The translations under genes were made by a program, and so were the position numbers. The notes under the pieces were generated by a model, which worked only from the letters and a program-made list of their open reading frames with translations, was not told where the DNA came from and ran no database searches. This document shows positions 34,793-42,988 of a stretch of DNA of 53,087 nucleotides, piece after piece. How positions within the stretch are numbered: the stretch's first letter is position 1; each line of letters opens with the position of its first letter. Source of the DNA: BS750m-G62 sp964577175 (GTDB lineage: Bacteria > Planctomycetota > Phycisphaerae > FEN-1346); NCBI GenBank assembly GCA_964577175.1, contig CAZNYC010000009.1, positions 1 through 53,087 on the forward strand. The letters run 5' to 3'.

Positions 34793-36760
34793 TCATCCGT
34801 CGCCGCGCGCCGCCTCGACCACGGTACGCGGCTCTTCAGAGAGGTCCAGGTTCCATGCCCTCGTGTGGCCGTCCGCGTAGCGCACCGTCAGGCGGCACGG
34901 ACCGGGGGCGCGGACGGCAAGGTTGACGGTATCCGGTCCGCGGCAGCCGGTCAGCACCCGTGTGCCCACCCGCCGGCGGGCGAGGGTCCGTCCCTTGGCG
35001 TCGGTAAGCGTGATGACGGCTCCGAGGACGCCGGTGCGCCCCGTGACGCGGACGGTCAGGATGCGGGTCCGGCTGAGCACCGCCTCGTGCCACGTGGGAT
35101 GGGCCTCGGGCTCGCGGTGGGCGAGGGTGTCGCTGACGGCGAGGCGCAGCCGGCCGTCGGCACCGCCGAGGAGCAGATCGTTCGCGCCGTCGCCGTCGGC
35201 GTCGCCGGCCGCGGCGCCGCCCGCGCCCGTCCCGTACCACGTGCCGGGAAACGGGTCGTGGTCGGCATAGAGCGCGGGAAGCATGTATGATCCGTACCCG
35301 CGGTTGGTGTGAAACGCGTTCCGGGCACGGGCCGTCCGGCCGATGGTGAGCAGGTCGGGCCGGCCGTCCATGTTGAAATCCTCGGCCAAGGTGGCGAGTT
35401 GGCTGACCTGGCACACCCGCGTTTCGTTGCCGAAGCCGGTGACGTTGCGGACGCCGCCGGCGGCGTTCGTGACGAGCGTGAGATGCGAATCGCCGGCGAC
35501 GACGAGGTCGCAGCGATCGGCCTTCCACAGGGGCGCGAAACACGCACCGCCCGTCAGCCCGGGACGGTCGGCGCCCGGCACCCGGTATCCGAAATCGATG
35601 GAATGTTCGACGGGTGCGAAGCGGGCGGCGGCGTCCTGGACGAGGATCAGCCCCTTGCCGACACCGTAGTACAGGTCCGTCCGATGGTCGCCGTTCCAGT
35701 CGCCGGGGGCGAAGAAGCCCGTGCCGCCCGCCCCGCACTCGGGCCGGCCCAGGCCGCAGGCTTTCGTGGCGTCGGCGAAGGGCGCGTCGGCGGCCGCATC
35801 GGCACCGGGGTTCAGGTAGACGGCCAGGCCGCCCGCCTCGCGCGAGACGACGACGTCCGGGTACCCGTCGCCGTTGACCTCGACGAAAGCGGCACACTTC
35901 AAGTCGCGGCCGGCGCCGGGCGGGAGGGCGGCCGTCCGCTCGAAGCCGTCGTCGGTTCCACGAAAGATGACGGCGCCGGCGAGGAGGTCGGGTCGGCCGT
36001 CGGCGTCGCCGTCGGCGAAACTGCAACTCGGGCTCGCCACGCCCGCCAGGCCGAGCCGCTCGGTGGCATCCTGGAACTCGAGCGGCCCCGTCTGGAGGTA
36101 CAGGCGGTCACCCTCCTCGGCGCAGGCGTAGAGGTCGGGCCGGCCGTCGCGGTTCACATCGTAGAGCGCGACGCCGCGGACGCCGCCCTCGAGCGTCCCC
36201 ACGATGCGTTCCTTCCTGAACCGGACGAACGGGCGCGGTGGGAAGAACGCCCGGCCTGCGGCGATGTCGCCCATCAGGACGACCAACTGCCCGGCCGCCC
36301 CGTTGAACGTGCCGACCATATCGTCGCCGACGGCCTCGGTCCACCGCCAGGCGGACGGGTCACCGGCATCGAGGATCTCGGCCCGGTGCCAACTCCGGGC
36401 GGCGTAGAGGAGCACATCCCGCTCGTGACGCCGGCGCTTGCGGCCGATGCAGGCCACGACCGCAGCGCCGTCCTCCACGTCGTCGAAGAGTGACGGCTCG
36501 GTCACGTCCACCCGCGGTACGGCGATCGTGACGTCCTTCGGCTCGAACGTGCCGGCACAGAGCGCCGTAACGCGCAGGGCGACGGTTCCCTTCTCGTAAT
36601 CGGCGGACGTGACCTCCGCGCCGACGGTGGCGCGGTAACGCTGGACGAGGTGCATCGGCTGGAGTTGGGGGTCCACGAGGCCGGAGGCCGGCGCCGCAAG
36701 GAGCAGGCAGACGCCCGTCGCGAAAAGGCTGCTCATGGCGGGAATTAGAATCTGTCGCAT
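34793..36760 (-). CDS. Exported FG-GAP/VCBS repeat protein, paralogue 1
   Basis: ATG 36760 has GGAG 8 bases upstream (36766 is an alternative), giving 655 residues with a signal peptide ending near residue 26. The N-terminal part has a paralogous segment that opens VDPQLQPMHLVQRYRATVG, followed by FG-GAP repeats with calcium-type loops DVNRDGRPDLY, DGDADGRPDLL, EVNGDGYPDVV, DWNGDHRTDLY, DFNMDGRPDLL and DADGDGANDLL: a seven-bladed integrin-like propeller. The C-terminal segment with GTRVLTGCRGPDTVNLAVR resembles the ASPIC/UnbV module seen after such propellers. Surface or extracellular binding is inferred. A close paralogue lies at 38661-40598, and each copy is near a member of the W-A-R-P-G-K-S-G family. 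Confidence 0.88.
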   Translation of the reverse strand: MRQILIPAMSSLFATGVCLLLAAPASGLVDPQLQPMHLVQRYRATVGAEVTSADYEKGTVALRVTALCAGTFEPKDVTIAVPRVDVTEPSLFDDVEDGAAVVACIGRKRRRHERDVLLYAARSWHRAEILDAGDPSAWRWTEAVGDDMVGTFNGAAGQLVVLMGDIAAGRAFFPPRPFVRFRKERIVGTLEGGVRGVALYDVNRDGRPDLYACAEEGDRLYLQTGPLEFQDATERLGLAGVASPSCSFADGDADGRPDLLAGAVIFRGTDDGFERTAALPPGAGRDLKCAAFVEVNGDGYPDVVVSREAGGLAVYLNPGADAAADAPFADATKACGLGRPECGAGGTGFFAPGDWNGDHRTDLYYGVGKGLILVQDAAARFAPVEHSIDFGYRVPGADRPGLTGGACFAPLWKADRCDLVVAGDSHLTLVTNAAGGVRNVTGFGNETRVCQVSQLATLAEDFNMDGRPDLLTIGRTARARNAFHTNRGYGSYMLPALYADHDPFPGTWYGTGAGGAAAGDADGDGANDLLLGGADGRLRLAVSDTLAHREPEAHPTWHEAVLSRTRILTVRVTGRTGVLGAVITLTDAKGRTLARRRVGTRVLTGCRGPDTVNLAVRAPGPCRLTVRYADGHTRAWNLDLSEEPRTVVEAARGDG

Positions 36761-36810
36761 CAACATCGCTCCAACCTGATGCACGAACGAACACCACCGC
36801 GCCGCGTCGG

Positions 36811-36923
36811 CCATTCGCGCCGTGGGTCTCCGCACACGCCGCGCAGCCCCAAAAACGCCCTTTCGAGCGCGCTGGGTGCACAGACCCACCGCGGAAAATG
36901 CGGACTTAGCGTTGTCGTGCTAA
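36811..36923. repeat. Dispersed hairpin element A, copy 5
   Basis: It occupies most of the 159-base gap between two minus-strand genes. It keeps both hairpin regions (around CGTGGGTCTCCGC at 36820-36835 and GGGTGCACAGACCC at 36873-36886) and the right end TTAGCGTTGTCGTGCTAA (36906-36923); the left end is lost. The right end overlaps the neighbouring gene: the TAG stop at 36920-36922 belongs to the repeat's terminal GCTAA. Confidence 0.7.
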
Positions 36924-38347
36924 TACCTGCCGTTCCTGTCGACGCCGTCAAGTTGCGTGAACAGGTCGTCGCCGGTCGCGGCACAGTTCGGGCCGAAGGT
37001 CACGTCCTTCCACGCGGCCCGCGCCGCCGCCCGATCGGGGCACAGGACACCGCCCTTGCGCAGGTGGTCAAACCGCACTCGCTCGACGACGACGCCCTTG
37101 CCGAGGAAGACGTCGAGGCCGCGCGGCAGCGTGTCGAACCACGCGAAGCGTTCGGCGGCGTCGGGGTACCGCTTCAGCATCTTCGCTTCGCGCCGGGAGC
37201 CGGAAATAGGACGGAGATTGAACGACGAGCGGTCGCCCACGCCGTCCGGCGCGACCGTGAAGACGAGGCGGGCGTCGCTCCCTTCGGCGGGGATGCTCCG
37301 CAGCGTGCTGCCCTCCTTGACGAGGAGGGAGGGCACCCGGCGCGACTCGCGGTGCTCCTCCTCGCTCAGGCCCTCCCAGGTGGCATTGGTGAAGTTCTTG
37401 AATGCGAGGCCGAACCGGCCGTCGCGCGTGAGCGGCCGGTCGGGCAGGCCGCCCTGGATCGTTCCGCCCTCGACCGTCATGTCCGGGATGCCGAAGTCGT
37501 TGCACCACTTGCCGAAGTAGGCGCCGTCGAGCAGGGCCAGCACGCCGCCTTCGTAAATCGTGGGGGCGGCGTGGCGGCCGGGCTGGAGAATGCTGTCGCG
37601 TCCCACGATGACCAGGCACCGGTGCACCCGGAACTCGTCGGAGACCGTCACGTGGCCGAGGAACTCGACGGACCCCTCACTCCCCTTCTCGAACGTGAAG
37701 TACTGCGAGCACCGGTGCCGTTCATTCCGTTCGTCCTTTTCGGCGCCGGCGACGTTGTCGTTGCGGAAGAACGTGTGGCGCGTGCCGACGAACTTCGTGG
37801 CGCCCTGGGCGTACATGGTGCCGCCCGCCTTGACCCACACGTTGCCGTAGATCTGCCGGCCGCGCCCGTCGCCGCCGCCCACGAAACCGGCACCGGACTC
37901 GATGGTGACGTGCCGACAGACCTCCAGCACGTCCGTGCCGCGGAAGCCCACGCGGTACGGCGTCTCGGACGCCGGGAACAGGAGGTCGGTGCGCTCGTCC
38001 AGGACGAGTTCGTCGGCGGGCTTGCCGTCGAGGAGCCAGTTCTTGGGGTCGACCGCCTTCATCGCGCCGCGGAACCGTTTGCCGCCGCTCTTGCCCGGCT
38101 GGGCCCAGACGTAGAGGCGGCCTTCCGGCCACGTCTGGCGGGTGTAGGCCGCCCGCTTGGCGTCGTATCCGTCCCACAGGGAGGCATCGTCGAAATGCGG
38201 ATCGTGGGCCGTGGCGCCGCGGTAGTCGGGCGCCGGCGGCGGGGCCTCCGCCCGCGCCGCGCCGGCGGTCGCAACCGCCACGCCCATAAGCAGCACCAGG
38301 CCGGCGCGATGAAGACGGCGACGCGCGATATGGTGAAGACTGCGCAT
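36920..38347 (-). CDS. Exported beta-helix-like protein of the WAQPGKSG family, paralogue 4 (short)
   Basis: This 475-residue protein has a signal peptide (to about residue 34) and a GGGAG ribosome site 6 bases from the ATG. The family hallmark reads WAQPGKSG at 81-88, where three paralogues have WARPGKSG. The core has rungs such as GNVWVKAGGTMYAQG, DMTVEGGTIQGG-LPDRPLTRD, and FDHLRKGGV-L, matching the other three members and suggesting a parallel beta-helix. It lacks both the N-terminal SH3/LSm-like segment (CTIELVDGRTVEG) and the C-terminal chitobiase-like and PA14-like modules of the long members. I do not recognise a named family. It stands between two copies of repeat A and between two FG-GAP genes, so it looks like a duplicated cassette. 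Its stop codon lies inside repeat copy 5. Confidence 0.78.
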   Translation of the reverse strand: MRSLHHIARRRLHRAGLVLLMGVAVATAGAARAEAPPPAPDYRGATAHDPHFDDASLWDGYDAKRAAYTRQTWPEGRLYVWAQPGKSGGKRFRGAMKAVDPKNWLLDGKPADELVLDERTDLLFPASETPYRVGFRGTDVLEVCRHVTIESGAGFVGGGDGRGRQIYGNVWVKAGGTMYAQGATKFVGTRHTFFRNDNVAGAEKDERNERHRCSQYFTFEKGSEGSVEFLGHVTVSDEFRVHRCLVIVGRDSILQPGRHAAPTIYEGGVLALLDGAYFGKWCNDFGIPDMTVEGGTIQGGLPDRPLTRDGRFGLAFKNFTNATWEGLSEEEHRESRRVPSLLVKEGSTLRSIPAEGSDARLVFTVAPDGVGDRSSFNLRPISGSRREAKMLKRYPDAAERFAWFDTLPRGLDVFLGKGVVVERVRFDHLRKGGVLCPDRAAARAAWKDVTFGPNCAATGDDLFTQLDGVDRNGRY

Positions 38348-38409
38348 GTCTACTCCCCCATGTACAACGGCCGTTGCCGCCGCGGGATGCCTTCGGTTAG
38401 CGGTGCGAA

Positions 38410-38536
38410 CACGACAACGCTAACTCGTGCGCGGCGGGTCTCCGCACCCGGCGCGCAAGCCTGGAAAGGGCCTTTCGAGTGCGATGGGTACTCCAGACCC
38501 ACCGCGCAAAACACCGACTTAGCGTTGTAGTGCTAA
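38410..38536. repeat. Dispersed hairpin element A, full-length copy 6
   Basis: The 313-base gap 38348-38660 contains this copy and no gene or clear promoter. Ends: CACGACAACGC (38410-38420) and TTAGCGTTGTAGTGCTAA (38519-38536). Inner hairpins: GCGCGGCGGGT / ACCCGGCGCGC with loop CTCCGC, and GGGT-ACTCCAG-ACCC. It is about 85-90 percent like copy 4 by eye. Confidence 0.75.
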
Positions 38537-38660
38537 CATGCCGTGGGCGACAAAGTTCCGGGGCCTCTCGGCCGCCCCCGCCGCACCACGCCGACGCCCG
38601 TCGCAGCCGCCGCGTGGGCCCGGTCCCGTTCACGTACGACCCGACGGTGCGTCCGCCCCG

Positions 38661-40598
38661 TCATCGGCTGCGCTCCGGCCGTTCGGCGCGGAGCCGGACC
38701 CGTCGGGGGCCGTCGAGGTCGAGCGGGTAGCGGCGGGTCGCGCCGTCGGACCACGTGACCGTCAGCATGTACCGGCCGCTTTCCCGCACGGCGATATTGA
38801 TCGTGCGCGGACCGCCGCTGCCCACGTTGACGTTCGTGCCGATGTCGCGGCGAGCCACCACCTCCTTCGCAGCATCTTCCAGGATGAGCCGCGCCCCCGT
38901 GACGCCGGCGGGCCCCTCGACCGTCACGGAGACAATGCGCGTGTGGTACCGTTTGCGATCGTGATAGCGCGTGGCCTTCGTGGGCGGTTTGCGGAGGGCA
39001 AGCGCCTCGTTCACCAGGAGGACCAGCCTTCCGTCGATGCCGCCGATGAGGACGTCGTTGGCGCCGTCGCCGTTGACGTCGCCGGCCGCAAGGCCCCAGG
39101 CCCCCGTGCGGAAGGCGTCGGGGAACGCGCCGGGCGCATACTTGCCCGGCCGCATGAACGACCCGTATCCGCGGTTCGCGTGGAAGTTGCACGGTCCCCG
39201 GCGGGTGCCGGTGAACACGTCGACGTTGCCGTCGGCGTCAAGGTCCTCGCACAGGAGGCTGACCTGGTGCTCGGCGGGTTCGTTCTGCAGCTCGTTGGTC
39301 GCTGTAATGACGTCGCTGACGCGCCCCCTGCTGCGGGCGATGAGGCTGTAGCCGGCGTCGGTCGGGATGACGAGGCTCAGACGGCCTGGGTCCCACACGG
39401 CGGCGAAGCCTCCGGCGCCGGTCAAGCCGGAGGGCGCCTCCATGGTGGCGAGGTCAAGCCCCATCTGGCCGCCGCCCAGCGGCGCGAAGACGCCGTCCGG
39501 CCCCTGTGCCAGCAGCAGGCCGGTGCCGGCGGCGTAGAAGAGGTCGCACCGGCCGTCGGCGTTCCAGTCGCCGGGGGCGAAGAAGCCGGTCCCCGCGGCG
39601 CCGCACTCGGACCGGGCCAGGCCGACGGCCCCGGTCGCGTCCTCGAAGGCGCACCCGCCCTCGCCCGGGTTGAGGTACGCGTGCAGGCCGCCGCCGACTT
39701 TGGAAACGAGGACGTCCGGGGTGCCGTCGGCGTTCAGGTCCACGAAGGAGGCACTCTTGACGTTCTCGTCGGCGGCGGGCGGCAGCCAGGCGGTCGGCTT
39801 GAAGCGGCCGTTCGGCTGCTGGACGTAGAGGCGGCCGTCGGCGAGCAGGTCGGCGCGCCCGTCGGCGTCGACGTCGGCGAACGACACGCTGACGCCCGCC
39901 ACGCCGTCCAGACCCAGCCGGGTGGTGGCGTCGATGAACTCCATCGGCCCGTCCTGAAGGTACAGGCGGTTGCCGGCGGGGCTGCACCCGTAGGCGTCGA
40001 GGTCGCCGTCGCCGTCCACGTCGTGCAGGGCGACGCCCCGCAGCGACTTCTCGAACCGGCCGAGCGTTACCTGCGCAAACCGGTGGAACGGGCGAGGGGG
40101 GAAGTAGTACGCGCCGTCGCGGAGGTCGGCCATCATGCGGACGAACTGCGCCGGGCCGCCGTTGTAGCAGCCGAAGAACGAGCCGACGGTCTGTTCGTCG
40201 TGGACGACGGTCCATTGCCATCTGGCGGGATCGGCGTCGACGGTGCGGCCCTCCTGCCAGACGCCGCCGCCCGTGTAGAAGAGCACCTGCTCGGGTTTGC
40301 GGCGGGTGGAGACGAAGGCGACGATGGGCTGACCGTCGGCGAGGAAAACGGGTTCGTCGCGCGTCGCCTCGACGGTGGTGATGCGGATGGTCTTCGGGGC
40401 GAACTCGCCGGCGAACACGTCGGTCATCTCAAGGGTGACGGTGCCCTTGTCCTCGTCGCGCGCGGCAACGGTCGTGCCGATGACGGCCTTGTACTTCCGG
40501 GCCAGTTGCATCGGCTGGAGATTCGGGTTGATCAGCGCCGCCGCCGGCGCCGCAACGGCCAGCAGGACGGCGAGCGTGATGGCAAAGGTATTCTTCAT
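38661..40598 (-). CDS. Exported FG-GAP/VCBS repeat protein, paralogue 2
   Basis: The start ATG at 40598 overlaps the previous stop by 4 bases (ATGA), giving 645 residues; the signal peptide is residues 1-20 (MKNTFAITLAVLLAV). The segment INPNLQPMQLARKYKAVIG parallels paralogue 1, and so do most downstream blocks. FG-GAP loops seen: DVDGDGDLDAY, DVDADGRADLL, DLNADGTPDVL, DWNADGRCDLF, DLDADGNVDVF, DVNGDGANDVL. The C-terminus carries a beta-rich segment with GTNVNVGSGGPRTINIAVR, like paralogue 1. It is translationally coupled to the long beta-helix-family gene upstream and ends the contiguous sigma-factor operon. A surface-binding role is inferred from the propeller. Confidence 0.9.
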   Translation of the reverse strand: MKNTFAITLAVLLAVAAPAAALINPNLQPMQLARKYKAVIGTTVAARDEDKGTVTLEMTDVFAGEFAPKTIRITTVEATRDEPVFLADGQPIVAFVSTRRKPEQVLFYTGGGVWQEGRTVDADPARWQWTVVHDEQTVGSFFGCYNGGPAQFVRMMADLRDGAYYFPPRPFHRFAQVTLGRFEKSLRGVALHDVDGDGDLDAYGCSPAGNRLYLQDGPMEFIDATTRLGLDGVAGVSVSFADVDADGRADLLADGRLYVQQPNGRFKPTAWLPPAADENVKSASFVDLNADGTPDVLVSKVGGGLHAYLNPGEGGCAFEDATGAVGLARSECGAAGTGFFAPGDWNADGRCDLFYAAGTGLLLAQGPDGVFAPLGGGQMGLDLATMEAPSGLTGAGGFAAVWDPGRLSLVIPTDAGYSLIARSRGRVSDVITATNELQNEPAEHQVSLLCEDLDADGNVDVFTGTRRGPCNFHANRGYGSFMRPGKYAPGAFPDAFRTGAWGLAAGDVNGDGANDVLIGGIDGRLVLLVNEALALRKPPTKATRYHDRKRYHTRIVSVTVEGPAGVTGARLILEDAAKEVVARRDIGTNVNVGSGGPRTINIAVRESGRYMLTVTWSDGATRRYPLDLDGPRRVRLRAERPERSR

Positions 40599-42988
40599 TC
40601 TTTGTCCCATGAATGACTCAGCACCTCGGCGGGGATCGGCTGCTTCTCGATGCCCGGCCCTTCGTATGAAACCCGGAACACCTCGTCTTCCTGCGGGCGC
40701 CACCAGGCAAAGCCGTAGGCCCGGGCGTATTCGACGCGGATGGCGTGCCGGCCCGGCTCCAGCCGCAGCGAACCCCACGACGCCAGCGGCGCCTTGGCCA
40801 CGTCCTGGTAATCCTTGCGGTAGCGGCGATGGTTGTCGACCACGAGGCGGTCGCCGATGAAGAGGCGACTGGCGCCCTCGGTCTGAGCATAGAAGCGGTA
40901 GACGCCCGGCTCTCGGACATGGACATAGCCCGAGTAGACGTACCCGGCGGCTTTCCGCTTCTCGGCGTCGGCAATGTCGAGGCGAAACCGCTCGACGGTG
41001 GCGGTCCGCACCGGCTCGCCGCGCTCGTCCGGCTTCGTCTCCAGGGGGTTGTCCTCGTACACGCGGAGGCGGAGGCCCGGCTTGGTCCGGCCGGGCGCAT
41101 CAGGCGGACGGGCGGCCTCGGCGAAGGTGAACGTGTCGGCCACTTCCTCCCACCTCCGGCGGAAATGCGGCCCGGGATAATGGAACAGCCCGGCCTTGAC
41201 CGTCGTGGTCTCCGTCACGGTGAACGGGCCGGCGTAAGGCTTGCCCTGCTCGGAGTCGGTGCCGTCGGTGGTGTAGCGCATCTCGGGGTCGCCGAGGGCG
41301 TGGAGCCGGACCTCGACGGGCCGGCCCGCGGCGAAGGTGCCGCCCGAGGGCAGGATACGGGGGTTCAGGCTGCCCTTGGTGCTCCGGGCGGTGGGCGGAA
41401 CCTCGTCGCCCCGGCGCGTTTCGCGTTCCTCCCGCCAGCGCGCGATCTCCTCTTTCAGATCTTCGTCCGGTTGGAGCCGAACGGCGACCTGCCCCTGCGA
41501 CGCGGTGTGCTCGCCGAAACGGACGCGGCGCCATTCCTCCTGAACGGCGGGGTCCTCCAGACGGAGGTCGCCCGGGCCGAGATACTCGAAGACGACGTCG
41601 CTCAAAACGGGCCGTCCGAGGAGATTCACATTGATGGTCCGCTCGGCCTCGGGCAGTTTGTCGCAGCCCACGTTGCTGGACCCGTCGTCGCCGCCGGGTT
41701 CCGTGCCGTGCCAGGTGACGACCAGGCGGGCGCAGTTCGGGTTCGCGGTGTGGACGCGAATGCCTCCGCCCGGGGCGACCGTCAGGCCGCGAGCGCCGTA
41801 GCGGGCGGGCCGTGCGGGGCTGGTGGCCCGGCCGCGCGTGTCCTTGATACTGATGCCCAGGTAGCAGTTGCCGGTGAGGGGCTCGTCGGGCGTGCCGGCC
41901 CACAGCCGGCCTTTGACGCGCATGTCATTCTTGTAGAGTTGGTTCCGGCGTTTGCCGAGCACCGAGCCGGACTTCATGACAAGGGTCGCCTCCCAGCCGA
42001 CGGTCTGGACGCAGCGCGGGCCGATGGCGATGACGCTGTCCTCTTCCAGAATCGTCACGCCGCGGAGCCAGTGGGTCTCGTCGCCGGAACCGAAGGTGCC
42101 CGTGAGAGACATCGACGCCTCCGGGTCCGTCTTGCGGACCACCCACTTGCGGGCGAACGGCTTGGCGGCGTCCATGACGGCGGCGAACGTCTCGGGCGAG
42201 GTGGGCGGCGCGCCGCGGTAGGGCCGGCCATTGACGAAGAATGTGTGCTTGTCGCCGGCGAGGTGGGCCCCGCCGCCGCCGTTGAACGCGCCGCCGGCGC
42301 TGACCCAGAGGTTGCCGACGCACTCGTTCAACGAGAGTTCGGCGTCCGCGCCGGCTTCCACGGTGATGTGGCGGGCCCGGACGTTACTGCGCCGCGGGCG
42401 GACCTTGTACGGCTTCTCGGCGGCCGGGAAAAGAAAGTCCACCTGGCTACTCTTGAAGAAGATGAGCCCGTAATGGTGGCCGACCGGCGCCGGCCACTCC
42501 TCCATCGGGCGGCCGTTGACGAGCCAGTTCCCCGGCGCCTCGATCCGGCCGCTCTTGCCCGGCCGGGCCCAGACGAGCAACTGCCGGGGCTTGGTCCACG
42601 TTTCGCTGGTGTGGGCGGGTTTGGGCCCTTCCTTCGGCGGTTCGTCCGGCCAGGCGACCCCGCCGAGGAGTTCCGCGTCGTCGTCCGTGAGGGTCCGCTT
42701 TGGGTTCAGTTCCCGCCGCTCTCCGTCGACCGTCAGGGCGTGGACGTGCGTCTTCAGGAACGAGCGGACCGTGGCGAGACGCGGCGAGTAGACGACGAGG
42801 TGGTCCGGCAGGTCGAATCGGACGGCGAGTCGTCCTTCGACCTTGCGGCCGTCGACGAGTTCGACCGTGCAGGACTCGAGGTGCAGTGAGGTGGATTCTT
42901 CACCCGCACGAACGCGGGCAGCGTTCAAGCAGACCGCTGCCGCCGTTGCGGCTATCCACAGAACGCTCTTTTTACTTACGAATCGCAT
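40595..42988 (-). CDS. Exported WARPGKSG family protein, paralogue 3, with chitobiase-like and PA14-like modules
   Basis: ATG 42988 (GGAG 9 bases upstream) gives 797 residues and a signal peptide to about residue 28. Residues 38-100 hold the shared N-terminal module (CTVELVDGRKVEGRLAV, VYSPRLATVRS, HVHALTVDG). The hallmark WARPGKSG is at 140-147. The core, about 130-480, has beta-helix-like rungs (GNLWVSAGGAFNG, MRVKGRLWAGTPDEPLTGN, LGISIKD, LTVAPGGGIRVH, DLRLEDPAVQEEWRRVRFGE). At about 560-620 there is a chitobiase C-terminal-like repeat (MRYTTDGTDSEQGKPYAGPF), and from about 632 a PA14-like sandwich (YVYSGYVHVREPGVYRFYA, FIGDRLVVDN). The overlap with the upstream gene is 17 bases and with the downstream one 4. 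PA14 and chitobiase-like modules usually bind carbohydrates, which fits the setting. Confidence 0.8.
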   Translation of the reverse strand: MRFVSKKSVLWIAATAAAVCLNAARVRAGEESTSLHLESCTVELVDGRKVEGRLAVRFDLPDHLVVYSPRLATVRSFLKTHVHALTVDGERRELNPKRTLTDDDAELLGGVAWPDEPPKEGPKPAHTSETWTKPRQLLVWARPGKSGRIEAPGNWLVNGRPMEEWPAPVGHHYGLIFFKSSQVDFLFPAAEKPYKVRPRRSNVRARHITVEAGADAELSLNECVGNLWVSAGGAFNGGGGAHLAGDKHTFFVNGRPYRGAPPTSPETFAAVMDAAKPFARKWVVRKTDPEASMSLTGTFGSGDETHWLRGVTILEEDSVIAIGPRCVQTVGWEATLVMKSGSVLGKRRNQLYKNDMRVKGRLWAGTPDEPLTGNCYLGISIKDTRGRATSPARPARYGARGLTVAPGGGIRVHTANPNCARLVVTWHGTEPGGDDGSSNVGCDKLPEAERTINVNLLGRPVLSDVVFEYLGPGDLRLEDPAVQEEWRRVRFGEHTASQGQVAVRLQPDEDLKEEIARWREERETRRGDEVPPTARSTKGSLNPRILPSGGTFAAGRPVEVRLHALGDPEMRYTTDGTDSEQGKPYAGPFTVTETTTVKAGLFHYPGPHFRRRWEEVADTFTFAEAARPPDAPGRTKPGLRLRVYEDNPLETKPDERGEPVRTATVERFRLDIADAEKRKAAGYVYSGYVHVREPGVYRFYAQTEGASRLFIGDRLVVDNHRRYRKDYQDVAKAPLASWGSLRLEPGRHAIRVEYARAYGFAWWRPQEDEVFRVSYEGPGIEKQPIPAEVLSHSWDKE

